A stretch of 64,000 bases of DNA from VAZQ01 sp963821505 (GTDB lineage Bacteria; Pseudomonadota; Alphaproteobacteria; Rhizobiales; Xanthobacteraceae), in contig CAWGEH010000008.1 in NCBI GenBank assembly GCA_963821505.1, positions 248,001 through 312,000 on the forward strand, given 5' to 3'. The notes below the pieces were generated by a model. That model was given only the letters and a program-made list of their open reading frames with translations, was not told where the DNA came from and did not search any database. Position 1 is the stretch's first letter. Every line of letters starts with the position of its first letter. Both the position numbers and the translations under genes were made by a program. Shown here one piece after another: positions 7,618-16,644 of this stretch.

Positions 7618-9491
7618 GTTCCCTGCTCGATCACGAGGACGCGCGCTGACGGCTGCGGCGCGTAGAGCTCGGCCACCAGATCCGCCCGGCGCGACAGCAC
7701 GGCACGCTGGTTGATCGATCCCTTGTCGGTCATCTCGCCGGCGTCGAGCGACGGCGGCTCCGCCAGGAGCATAGCGCGGCCCACGCGGTTCGAGCTGCCG
7801 GTGCTCGTCCGCGCGAACGCCTCGAGCCGCGCGCGCAGTTCGGCGAGCACCCGCGCATCAGCGGTGACGTCGACCTCGACGTCGGCGGCAAGCTTTCGAC
7901 AGGCATCGACATTGGGGAAGATCAGCACGCCGATCTCGTTGCGATCGCCTCCGGCGATGACGACGTCGCGCGCATAGGGCTCGAGCTGGGCGAGCAGGCG
8001 CGCGCGCAGCGGCCCGACGTTCACCCAGGTTCCGGTCGAAAGCTTGAAGTCCTCGGCGATGCGGCCGTCGAACAGCAGCCCTTCGCCCGGATCGGCCGGG
8101 TTCTGGAATTTGAGTGCGTCGCCCAGCCGGTAGAAGCCGTGTTCGTCGAATGCCGCGGCGGTAAGGCCGCTCTGGCGCCAATAGCCGGGCATGATGTTCG
8201 GCCCGCGCAGCCGCGCCTCGAGCTTGCCGGCGGTCGGAACCAGCTTGAGCTCTACTCCCGGCACCGGCACGCCCATATTGGTGGAGTCCTTGCTCTGCCA
8301 CATCCGCGCAACTGCCATCGGGGCGCTTTCGGTCGAGCCAAGTCCGGTCAAGAACATGACGCGCTCCCCGCAACTCGCCAGCGCGAGCTCCTGCATCTCG
8401 TCGAAGACCGACTGCGACAGCGCCGCGCCGGCGAACCAGAGCACTTTGAGACGTTTGAAGAAAGTGTTTCGCAGCTCGGCGTCGGCGCGCAGATAAGGCA
8501 ACAGCGCTTCATAGCCCTTGGGCACGGTGAAATACCAGTTGGTCGCGATCTCGCGCAGGTTCGTGACCGAGGTCTCGATCAGGCCCGGCGCCGGCTTGCC
8601 CTCGTCGATGTAGAAGGTGCCGCCGTTGTAGAGCACGAAACCGAAATTGTGGTTGCCGCCGGCGGTGTGGTGCCACGGCGACCAATCGACGATCACCGGC
8701 GGCTCGTCCGCGAAGAAGGCGAGCTGAGAGAGGATCATCGCCTGATTCGAGCACAGCATGCGTTGGGTGTTGATCACCGCTTTCGGGATGCCGGTCGAGC
8801 CCGAGGTGAAGAGGAATTTGGCGATGGTGTCGGGCGCGACCTCGGCGTGCGCCGCATCGGCGCTGCCCGTCGCTGTCGGCGCGAGCAGGGTCTCGAACAA
8901 CGTGGTTGCCGGGCGCGGGATCGGCTTGCGGGTGACGACGATCTCCACGTCCGCCGGCACCACCGCCTCGATGGCGCGGCGATAAAGATCGCCGTCGGCG
9001 GCGAAGACGAGACCCGGGGTGAGCAGATCGACGATCGCTCTCAGCTTGCCGAAATCGTTCGAGATCAGCGCATAGGCCGGCGAGATCGGGGCATAGGGGA
9101 TGCCGACATACATGGCGGCGAGGCCGATGAGCGCGTGCTCGATATCGTTGCCGGAAAGAATCACGACCGGCCGCTCCGGCGAGAGATCGCGTTGCAGCAG
9201 CGCGGCGCCGATGCGCCGGATCGCCGCCAGCGTCTCGCCGTAGGTGAGCTTGCGCCAACCGCCGGCGGCGTCACGTTGCGCAAGGTAGGGGCGCTCGGGA
9301 GCGACCGCGGCCCAATAGGCGAGGCGCTCGGTCAGCTTCGCCGGGTAGGGCGCGAGCGCATGCGGCGACTTGAGGTGGATCGCCCCGTCCGCCCCGCGCT
9401 CGACGACGACGTCGCGCGGGCCGAGGCGGACCGGCCGCACCGGGGCGGCGGGGGCTCCTTCGGTACGACGCGCTTTGACGGATGTCGCCAT
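7614..9491 (-). CDS. Acyl-CoA ligase, feruloyl-CoA synthase-like
   Basis: It activates a carboxylic acid to its CoA thioester via an acyl-AMP. The 625 residues match the ANL superfamily: P-loop FLFTSGSTGIPKAV, TGLGSTESAP, YRLGDALKF, and the feruloyl-CoA-synthase-type hinge FDGRIAEDFKLSTGTWVNVG. The usual C-terminal Lys lies in the EMTDKGSINQRAV region. Length and hinge fit feruloyl-CoA synthases better than fatty-acid ligases. It is 18 bases from the hydratase gene and overlaps the thiolase gene by 4. A hydroxycinnamate substrate is probable but not proven. Confidence 0.88.
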   Translation of the reverse strand: MATSVKARRTEGAPAAPVRPVRLGPRDVVVERGADGAIHLKSPHALAPYPAKLTERLAYWAAVAPERPYLAQRDAAGGWRKLTYGETLAAIRRIGAALLQRDLSPERPVVILSGNDIEHALIGLAAMYVGIPYAPISPAYALISNDFGKLRAIVDLLTPGLVFAADGDLYRRAIEAVVPADVEIVVTRKPIPRPATTLFETLLAPTATGSADAAHAEVAPDTIAKFLFTSGSTGIPKAVINTQRMLCSNQAMILSQLAFFADEPPVIVDWSPWHHTAGGNHNFGFVLYNGGTFYIDEGKPAPGLIETSVTNLREIATNWYFTVPKGYEALLPYLRADAELRNTFFKRLKVLWFAGAALSQSVFDEMQELALASCGERVMFLTGLGSTESAPMAVARMWQSKDSTNMGVPVPGVELKLVPTAGKLEARLRGPNIMPGYWRQSGLTAAAFDEHGFYRLGDALKFQNPADPGEGLLFDGRIAEDFKLSTGTWVNVGPLRARLLAQLEPYARDVVIAGGDRNEIGVLIFPNVDACRKLAADVEVDVTADARVLAELRARLEAFARTSTGSSNRVGRAMLLAEPPSLDAGEMTDKGSINQRAVLSRRADLVAELYAPQPSARVLVIEQGT

Positions 9492-9509
9492 GGTTCGTCG
9501 CTCGGTGGG

Positions 9510-10373
9510 TCAGCTGCGCGCCGGCTTGTTGCCTGGCGTCTTGTTGCCGACCGTCTTGGTGCGCAACGTCTTGGTGCGCAGCGTCTTGGGCGCACGCTTC
9601 TCGAGAAATGCCTTGAGCCGCGCCTTGGCCTCGTCATCGCCTTGGGCGATCGCCGAGATCAGCGCCTCGGTGACATAGCCGGTAGCGGGATCGGATTCGG
9701 CAATGCGCGGCAGCACGTGGGTGACGGCGAAATTGGTCATGGGGGCATTGCCGGCGATGCCCTTGGCGAGCTCGATGCCTTTGGCCAGGCCGCTGCCGGA
9801 CGCCACCAGATAGTGCGAAATGCCGATCGCCTGAGCTTCCTCGGCGTCATAGATGCGGCCGGTGAGCATCATGTCCATCATGCGCGCAGTGCCGATGAGT
9901 CGCGGGATGCGCACCGAGCCGCCACCGCCCACGAAGATGCCACGGCTGCCTTCCGGCAGCGCGTAATAGGCCGAAGCTTCCGCCACCCGGATGTGGCACG
10001 CCGCCGCGATTTCGAGCCCGCCGCCGACCACCGCCCCGTGCAGCACCGCGACGACCGGGACCTTGCCGAACTCGATGCGCTCGAACGCGCGATGCCAGTT
10101 GCGGGAATGCGCGATGCCCTGCGCGACGCCGCGCGCGCTGAGCTCGCGGAGGTCGAGGCCGGAGCAGAAATGGTCACCCTCGCCGGCCAGCACGACGGCC
10201 TTGATCCCGTCCGGCAGCGTGGCAAAGAACGTCTCGATGCCGAAGACGGTCGGGTCGTCGATGGCATTGCGCTTTTCCGCCCGCGCAAGGAAGAGAATAG
10301 CGATGTCGCCGCGGCGCTCCGCCTTGAGCGATGGCGGCAGTTGCACGTCGAAGCCGCTCCCGGACCTGCTCAC
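9510..10373 (-). CDS. Enoyl-CoA hydratase/isomerase (crotonase family)
   Basis: It is predicted to add water to an enoyl-CoA, here possibly an aryl-propenoyl-CoA. Crotonase motifs are clear: AEKRNAIDD, the oxyanion-hole segments FCSGLDLREL and HGAVVGGGLEIA, and the active-site region around ALPEGSRGIFVGGGGS. GTG 10373 is preferred because GAGGAG precedes it by four bases; TTG 10427 and ATG 10415 are in-frame alternatives. The C-terminus ends in an unusual basic tail of repeated KTLRTKT-like units, encoded by a short nucleotide repeat. It lies first after DUF3237 in the leftward cluster. Confidence 0.88.
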   Translation of the reverse strand: MSRSGSGFDVQLPPSLKAERRGDIAILFLARAEKRNAIDDPTVFGIETFFATLPDGIKAVVLAGEGDHFCSGLDLRELSARGVAQGIAHSRNWHRAFERIEFGKVPVVAVLHGAVVGGGLEIAAACHIRVAEASAYYALPEGSRGIFVGGGGSVRIPRLIGTARMMDMMLTGRIYDAEEAQAIGISHYLVASGSGLAKGIELAKGIAGNAPMTNFAVTHVLPRIAESDPATGYVTEALISAIAQGDDEAKARLKAFLEKRAPKTLRTKTLRTKTVGNKTPGNKPARS

Positions 10374-10456
10374 GGCGCTCCTCGAAAGCTCACGTCTCGC
10401 GTGCGTGTTCGGTGACATTTCTCCCAAAACCGGTCAAGCGCTCGCGCCGCTAATAG

Positions 10457-10912
10457 TCATACGACTTCGTAGACGCTGAGCCGGACTGCGAGCGGCTCGC
10501 GCGCGCCGGTTCCGAGCGCCAGGACGCGGTTGAGCCAGGCGAGCGTGGGGTCGGCGGTCTCGAACCGCATCAGGGTGCGGAAATAATAGCGCGAAGGGTC
10601 GACCGCCTCGCCACGCCCGAGGGCGGCGACCACTTCGGGCGGCCCGTGGCGGAGCCCGTCGCTCGTGACCAGCACACGCGCGCCGCGATCGGTCTCGATC
10701 CCGTAGCGCGCCTTGAGATCGGTGACCCCGTCCGGGCGCACGATCTGCCAGTCCGCGCCGGGCAAGACCCGGCCCGTGAGCCGCGGCCCCTCGACGCGGC
10801 CGCCGAGAATGTCGACCACGCGCCGCTCGCCGTAGGGCGTCTGCCCGAAATGCCTGATCTCGCCGAGCTCGGCGTGGACGGTGAAGATCGGCGTCTGCGA
10901 CAGCATGCTCAT
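10457..10912 (-). CDS. DUF3237 / UPF0311 family protein
   Basis: The 151 residues form a single DUF3237 domain, a small beta-barrel of unknown biochemical function often found near aromatic or acyl-CoA catabolism genes. Visible features are GGRVEGPRLTGRVLPGADWQ, the DLKARYGIETDRGARVLV core and a C-terminal RTLMRFET and RLSVYEVV. A second ATG two codons in is an equally possible start. It is the first gene of the leftward beta-oxidation cluster, and its 5' leader begins right at the edge of the palindrome array at 10919. Confidence 0.85.
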   Translation of the reverse strand: MSMLSQTPIFTVHAELGEIRHFGQTPYGERRVVDILGGRVEGPRLTGRVLPGADWQIVRPDGVTDLKARYGIETDRGARVLVTSDGLRHGPPEVVAALGRGEAVDPSRYYFRTLMRFETADPTLAWLNRVLALGTGAREPLAVRLSVYEVV

Positions 10913-10918
10913 CGCTCG

Positions 10919-11175
10919 CTAGTGTGGCGGTTCAGAAGTCCGCATCATTCTCGCGGCGAGTCCGAAATGCGGACTTCTGAACCAAAGCCACACTAGATCA
11001 ATAAGTTGCTAGTGTCCTTCGATTCCGAAATTCGCAAACGAGGGTGCCGCTTAATGATGCGAACTTCGGGTTCAAAGGGGCACTAGAATCATAGAGTTGC
11101 TAGTGGTCCTTAGATTCCGAAGTTCGTATCAGAGCGAGCCGCGAGTCCTGACGAACTTCGGAATCGGACCACTAG
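10919..11175. repeat. Tandem array of three CTAG-bounded palindromes
   Basis: Three imperfect inverted repeats of 76-78 bases occur at 10919-10996, 11009-11086 and 11100-11175. Each begins with CTAGTG and ends with CACTAG or CCACTAG, and their inner arms read like GATTCCGAAGTTCG. The spacers between units are also related (ATCAATAAGTTG, AATCATAGAGTTG), so the period is about 90 bases. The array fills the gap between two divergent operons (DUF3237 leftward, CoA-transferase rightward) and so sits across both leaders. Confidence 0.85.
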
Positions 11176-11263
11176 CGACCGCATCCCCGCCGCGCGCCCG
11201 CGGTATTTGACCCTGCCGGGCATGACCCCCTAAATGAACCCGCGATCATTGGGAAGTGTCGCC

Positions 11264-12124
11264 ATGTCCCGCTTGCTCTCCCTCGCCGAGGCCGTGGAAT
11301 CGACCATCCGCGATGGCGATACGGTGGCCATGGAGGGGTTCACCCATCTCATCCCGTTTGCAGCGGGACACGAGGTCATCCGCCAGCGCCGTCGGCACCT
11401 CACCCTTGTCCGGATGACGCCCGACCTGATCTACGACCAGCTCATCGGCATGGGCTGCGCCGACAAGCTGATCTTCTCCTGGGTCGGCAATCCCGGCGTC
11501 GGCTCGCTGCACCGCTTTCGCGACGCCTACGAGAACGGCTGGCCCGCCCCGATCGCGATCGAGGAGCATTCGCACGCCGCCATGGCCAATGCCTACGAGG
11601 CAGGCGCGGCCGGGCTGCCGCTTGCGGTCTTTCGCGGCTATCTCGGGGTCGATCTGCCGAAGGTGAACCCCAACATCAAACACATCACCTGTCCGTTCAC
11701 CGGCGAGCGGCTGGCGGCGGTGCCGGCGATCCGGCCGGACGTCGCCGTGATCCACGCGCTCAAGGCCGACCGCGCCGGCAACGTGCTCATCGAGGGCATC
11801 GTCGGGGTGCAGAAGGAAGCGGTGCTGGCGGCGAAACGCTCGATCGTCACGGTCGAGGAGATCGTCGACGACTTCGGGCAGCGCAGCCCCAATGCGGTGA
11901 TCCTGCCGAGCTGGACCATCGGCGCCATCGCCTGCGTGCCGGGAGGGGCACATCCCTCGTACGCGCACGGCTACTACAAGCGCGACAACGCCTATTATAA
12001 AGCCTGGGACGCGATCTCCCGCGACCGCGACGGTTTCCTGGCCTGGATGAAGACGAACGTGCTCGAGCGGGGGCCGGATGCGTTCGCCGTGCACTCGACC
12101 CGGCTGCGCGCGGCGGCGGAGTAG
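11264..12124 (+). CDS. CoA-transferase subunit A (GctA/IpdA-like)
   Basis: This is the alpha subunit of a two-subunit family I CoA-transferase. The 287 residues show DGDTVAMEGFTHLIPFAAGHE at the N-terminus and the IEEHSHAAMANAYEAGAAGLP segment shared by glutaconate CoA-transferase A and IpdA. ATG 11264 has GGGAAG upstream; ATG 11234 is an in-frame alternative without a ribosome site. Subunit B follows eight bases downstream. PcaI-type subunits are shorter, so the substrate may be a larger keto or dicarboxylic acid, though beta-ketoadipate remains possible given the next gene. Confidence 0.88.
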   Translation: MSRLLSLAEAVESTIRDGDTVAMEGFTHLIPFAAGHEVIRQRRRHLTLVRMTPDLIYDQLIGMGCADKLIFSWVGNPGVGSLHRFRDAYENGWPAPIAIEEHSHAAMANAYEAGAAGLPLAVFRGYLGVDLPKVNPNIKHITCPFTGERLAAVPAIRPDVAVIHALKADRAGNVLIEGIVGVQKEAVLAAKRSIVTVEEIVDDFGQRSPNAVILPSWTIGAIACVPGGAHPSYAHGYYKRDNAYYKAWDAISRDRDGFLAWMKTNVLERGPDAFAVHSTRLRAAAE

Positions 12125-12132
12125 GGGACGCC

Positions 12133-12903
12133 ATGGACTATACCGCCACCGAAATGATGACGATCGCGGCGGCGCGCGCGCTGCGCAGCAGCGACATCTG
12201 CTTCGTCGGCATCGGCATGCCGTCGGCAGCCTGCAACCTGGCGCGGCTCACCCATGCGCCCGACATCACGCTGATCTACGAGTCCGGCACCATCGCCACC
12301 AAGCCCGACGTGCTGCCGCTCTCGATCGGCGACGGGGAATTGTGCGACACCGCGCTCACCACCGTTCCGGTGGTGGAAATGTTCCGCTACTGGCTGCAGG
12401 GCGGGCGCTTCACCGTCGGCTTTCTCGGCGGCGCGCAGATCGACCGCTTCGGCAATCTCAATACGACAGTGGTCGGTCCCTACCACAAGCCCAAGACGCG
12501 GCTTCCCGGCGGCGGCGGCGCGCCCGAGATCTCCAGCGCCTGCGGCGAGATCTTCATCATCATGCGGCAGGCGCCGAGGAGCTTCGTCGAGCGGCTCGAC
12601 TTCGTCACCTCGTTCGGCCACGGCAATGGCGGCGACCACCGCAGCCGGATGGGAATTGCGAGCAAGGGGCCGACCAAGCTCGTCACCGATCTCGGGATCT
12701 TCGAGCCCGACCCCGTGACCAAGGAAATGACCGTGACCTCGATGCATCCCGGCGTGACGCGCGAGCGGATCGCGGACAACACCGGCTGGGCGGTGCGCTG
12801 CGCGCCGTCCGTCGTCGAAACCCCGCCGCCGACCGCGCAGGAATTGTCGGTATTGCGGGAATTGCACGCCCGCACCGCGAAGGCCCACGGCGATGCCGCG
12901 TGA
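12133..12903 (+). CDS. CoA-transferase subunit B (GctB/IpdB-like)
   Basis: This is the beta subunit of the CoA-transferase. The 256 residues contain IYESGTIATKPDVLPLSIGD, in which Glu50 sits where glutaconate CoA-transferase B carries its catalytic Glu, so true transferase activity is plausible. The GGAQIDRFGNLNTTV motif is also typical. The C-terminal part shows the TSMHPGVTRERIADNTGW segment seen in GctB and IpdB. Subunit A lies immediately upstream and a PcaF-like thiolase downstream, a common order for making and then cleaving a ketoacyl-CoA. Confidence 0.88.
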   Translation: MDYTATEMMTIAAARALRSSDICFVGIGMPSAACNLARLTHAPDITLIYESGTIATKPDVLPLSIGDGELCDTALTTVPVVEMFRYWLQGGRFTVGFLGGAQIDRFGNLNTTVVGPYHKPKTRLPGGGGAPEISSACGEIFIIMRQAPRSFVERLDFVTSFGHGNGGDHRSRMGIASKGPTKLVTDLGIFEPDPVTKEMTVTSMHPGVTRERIADNTGWAVRCAPSVVETPPPTAQELSVLRELHARTAKAHGDAA

Positions 12904-12911
12904 AGATCCCG

Positions 12912-12967
12912 ATGAAAGGTGAGCTTTTCATCATAGCTGACACCGAGGATGTGGAACGGGCTTTGGC

Positions 12968-12971
<4 letters not shown>
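12912..12971 (+). other. Possible 19-codon leader ORF with hairpin before the thiolase
   Basis: Between the CoA-transferase and the thiolase an ATG at 12912 opens 19 codons (MKGELFIIADTEDVERALA) whose TGA overlaps the thiolase ATG in an ATGA junction. GATGAAA (12911-12917) and TTTCATC (12926-12932) can pair around an 8-base loop covering that ATG. It may be a translational coupling element or chance; the ribosome site is weak. Confidence 0.25.
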
Positions 12972-14182
<1,211 letters not shown>

Positions 14183-14212
14183 AACATTGCAGACTTCGAG
14201 GGAGACACCGCC

Positions 14213-15088
14213 GTGGTCATGAGCGCAGGCTACATTCCGTTCCATCCCAATCCGTCGAAGCCGAAATACCGGCCGCCGGCGGGCGCGGTCGACGCGCACT
14301 GCCATGTGTTCGGCCCGGAGAGCAGATTTCCCTACGCCCCGGAGCGCAAATACACCCCGTGCGATGCGCCCAAGGAAAAGCTGTTCGCGCTGCGCGACTT
14401 TCTCGGCGTCGACAAGAACGTGATCGTGCAGGCGAGCTGCCACAGCAAGGACAACGGGGCGATGGTCGATGCGCTAGAAAGTTCGAACGACAAGGCGCGC
14501 GGCGTCGCCTTCGTGGGCGAGGAGGTCACCGACGCGGAGCTCAAGGCCATGGATCGCGCCGGCGTGCGCGGCGTGCGATTCAACTTCGTCAAGCGTCTGG
14601 TGGATTTCACCCCGCGTGAGGTGCTCGAGCGGATTGCGGCGCGGGTGGCGCCGCTCGGCTGGCACATCGTGATCTATTTCGAGATGCCCGACCTGCCCGA
14701 GTTCGAGGACTTCTTCACTTCGCTGCCGACCACGGTGGTGGTCGATCATATGGGCACGCCGGACGTGAAGAAGGGCGTCGACCACCCCGAAAACCAGCGC
14801 TTCCAGCGGCTGATGGACCGGCACAAGAACTTCTGGGTCAAGGTCACCTGTCCGGAGCGGATGAGCATCACGGGCCCGCCCTATGACGACGTCGTGCCGT
14901 TCGCCAAGAGCCTGGTCGACAAGTTCCCCGACCGGGTGCTGTGGGGCACCGATTGGCCGCATCCGAACATGAGGAAGGAAGCGCCCGACGACGGCGTCCT
15001 GGTCGACCGTATCCCGCATATCGCGACCACGCCGGCGCTGCAGAAGCAGCTCCTGGTCGACAATCCGATGCGGCTGTACTGGAGTTAG
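14213..15088 (+). CDS. ligI: 2-pyrone-4,6-dicarboxylate lactonase LigI
   Basis: It hydrolyses 2-pyrone-4,6-dicarboxylate to 4-oxalomesaconate in the protocatechuate 4,5-cleavage pathway. The 291 residues match the amidohydrolase-superfamily LigI. VDAHCHVFGP supplies His29 and His31, and LWGTDWPHPN supplies Asp247, at nearly the same position as the catalytic Asp248 of the Sphingobium enzyme. GTG 14213 is chosen for its GGGAG at eight bases; ATG 14219 is possible. It lies just upstream of ligA. The downstream hydratase and aldolase (LigJ, LigK) are not in this window. Confidence 0.92.
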   Translation: MVMSAGYIPFHPNPSKPKYRPPAGAVDAHCHVFGPESRFPYAPERKYTPCDAPKEKLFALRDFLGVDKNVIVQASCHSKDNGAMVDALESSNDKARGVAFVGEEVTDAELKAMDRAGVRGVRFNFVKRLVDFTPREVLERIAARVAPLGWHIVIYFEMPDLPEFEDFFTSLPTTVVVDHMGTPDVKKGVDHPENQRFQRLMDRHKNFWVKVTCPERMSITGPPYDDVVPFAKSLVDKFPDRVLWGTDWPHPNMRKEAPDDGVLVDRIPHIATTPALQKQLLVDNPMRLYWS

Positions 15089-15221
15089 AATCGCTTCAGT
15101 CTGGAACGCGGGCCTACGTTGCCAAGGTGGTCTGCGCTATACTATGTGATGCCGACGACATCAGGGGCAGCATCGGGCGCCGGTTGCGCAGCAGCCGGGC
15201 GGCTGTCAATGGAGAAAGCCG

Positions 15222-15677
15222 ATGGCACGCACGCAGCAGGATTATGACGATATTCCGGGGACGTTCGTGTTCGACGCCGAGCGCTCGCGCCAGGGATACG
15301 GCATCAACATGTTCTGCATGTCGCTGATGAAGGACGAGAACCGCAAGGCGTTCAAGGCCAACGAAGCCGAATACCTGAAGAAGTTCAATCTGACGCCCGC
15401 GCAGACCGAAGCGGTCCTCAAGCGCGACTACAACAAGATGCTCGAGCTCGGCGGCAACATCTATTTCACCGCCAAGCTCGGCGCCACCGACGGCCACTCG
15501 TTCCAGCATCTCGCCGCGGTCATGACCGGCTCCTCGCAGCAGGACTATGCCGCCATGATGCTTGCCGGCGGCCGCTCGGTGGAGGGCAATCGCAGCAAGT
15601 CGGGGCGGGTCAAGCCCGGCAAGGCCGCCAAATCCAAATCGAAGACGCGCAGCAAGGCGAGGTCCAAACGTGGCTAA
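15222..15677 (+). CDS. ligA: Protocatechuate 4,5-dioxygenase alpha chain LigA
   Basis: This is the small subunit of the extradiol enzyme that opens protocatechuate between carbons 4 and 5. Residues 1-120 match LigA: IPGTFVFDAERSRQGYGINMF, then LTPAQTEAVLKRDYNKMLELGGNIYF and a DGHSFQHLAAVMTG region. The chain is 151 residues, longer than the 139 of the Sphingobium protein, because of a Lys/Ser/Arg-rich tail. It ends inside the start of ligB (8-base overlap), so the two subunits are made together. ATG 15222 has GGAGAAAGCCG upstream. Confidence 0.93.
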   Translation: MARTQQDYDDIPGTFVFDAERSRQGYGINMFCMSLMKDENRKAFKANEAEYLKKFNLTPAQTEAVLKRDYNKMLELGGNIYFTAKLGATDGHSFQHLAAVMTGSSQQDYAAMMLAGGRSVEGNRSKSGRVKPGKAAKSKSKTRSKARSKRG

Positions 15678-16644
15678 CATCATCGCGGGAGTGGCGTCAT
15701 CGCATGTGCCGGCGATCGGCGCGGCGATCGACAACAAGAAGACCGAGGAGCCCTATTGGAAGCGGGTGTTCTCGGGTTTCGAGAAATCCAAGGAGTGGAT
15801 GGCGAAAACCAAGCCCGACGTCGCCATCGTGGTCTACAACGACCATGCCTCGGCCTTTTCGGTGGAGATGATCCCGACCTTCGCGCTCGGCTGCGCGGCG
15901 GAGTTTCCTCCCGCCGATGAAGGCTGGGGGCCGCGGCCGGTGCCGGTGGTGAAAGGCCATCCGGCGCTTGCCTCGCACATCGCGCAGTCGGTGATCCTCG
16001 ACGAATTCGATCTCACCATCGTCAACAAGATGGAGGTGGACCACGGCCTGACCGTGCCGATGAACCTTTTGTTCGGCTCGCCCAAGGAATGGCCGTGCCC
16101 GGTCATCCCGCTCGCCGTCAACGTCGTCATGTATCCGCCGCCGACCGGGCACCGCTGCTACATGCTCGGCAAGGCGATCCGCAAGGCGGTCGAATCCTAT
16201 CCCGAGGATTTGAAGGTGGTCATCTTCGGCACCGGCGGCATGTCGCACCAGATTTCCGGGCCGCGCGCGGGCCTGATCAACAGCAAGTTCGACAAGGCCT
16301 TCCTCGACAACCTCACCAAGGATCCGAAGAAGCTCATGCGCATCCCTCACCTCGAATTCATGCGCGAGGCCGGCGCCGAGGGAATCGAAATGGTGATGTG
16401 GCTGATCATGCGCGGCGCGCTCGACGACAAGGTCGACGAGGTCTATCGCTTCTACACGGTGCCGGCGTCGAACACCGCGGTCGGACACATCATTCTCGAG
16501 AACAGGCGCAAGGCCGCCGGCCAGGGCCGGCGGGCGGCAGCCGGCAAGAGCAGGCCCGCGGGTAAGGGCAGAGCCGCAGCCGGCACCAAGCAGGCGGCGG
16601 CGCGCCGAGCCAGTCACCGCATCGCAAGCAAGGGAACACGATGA
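15670..16644 (+). CDS. ligB: Protocatechuate 4,5-dioxygenase beta chain LigB
   Basis: This is the catalytic subunit with non-haem Fe(II). It starts at a GTG inside ligA. ASSHVPAIGAAI places His12 exactly as in the Sphingobium enzyme; NDHASAF gives the second His ligand (residue 59), FGTGGMSHQ the catalytic His, and EFMREAGAEGIEM the Glu ligand region. The 324 residues exceed the usual ~300 through a C-terminal tail of about 40 Ala/Lys/Arg/Gly residues. Its stop overlaps the ligC start by four bases. The product is 4-carboxy-2-hydroxymuconate-6-semialdehyde. Confidence 0.94.
   Translation: MANIIAGVASSHVPAIGAAIDNKKTEEPYWKRVFSGFEKSKEWMAKTKPDVAIVVYNDHASAFSVEMIPTFALGCAAEFPPADEGWGPRPVPVVKGHPALASHIAQSVILDEFDLTIVNKMEVDHGLTVPMNLLFGSPKEWPCPVIPLAVNVVMYPPPTGHRCYMLGKAIRKAVESYPEDLKVVIFGTGGMSHQISGPRAGLINSKFDKAFLDNLTKDPKKLMRIPHLEFMREAGAEGIEMVMWLIMRGALDDKVDEVYRFYTVPASNTAVGHIILENRRKAAGQGRRAAAGKSRPAGKGRAAAGTKQAAARRASHRIASKGTR

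Noticed and set aside
8139..10415. 758-codon open frame on the plus strand opposite the ligase and hydratase genes
   Set aside because: It is a shadow of two well-supported minus-strand enzymes with ANL and crotonase motifs.
10919..11175. A full insertion sequence or transposase remnant
   Set aside because: There is no coding remnant within or around the palindromes; only terminal-repeat-like structure is present.
12133..12903. IpdAB-type steroid ring hydrolase rather than CoA-transferase
   Set aside because: Lengths fit IpdAB, but Glu50 is kept in the ESG motif and no steroid catabolic genes are nearby; kept only as an alternative.
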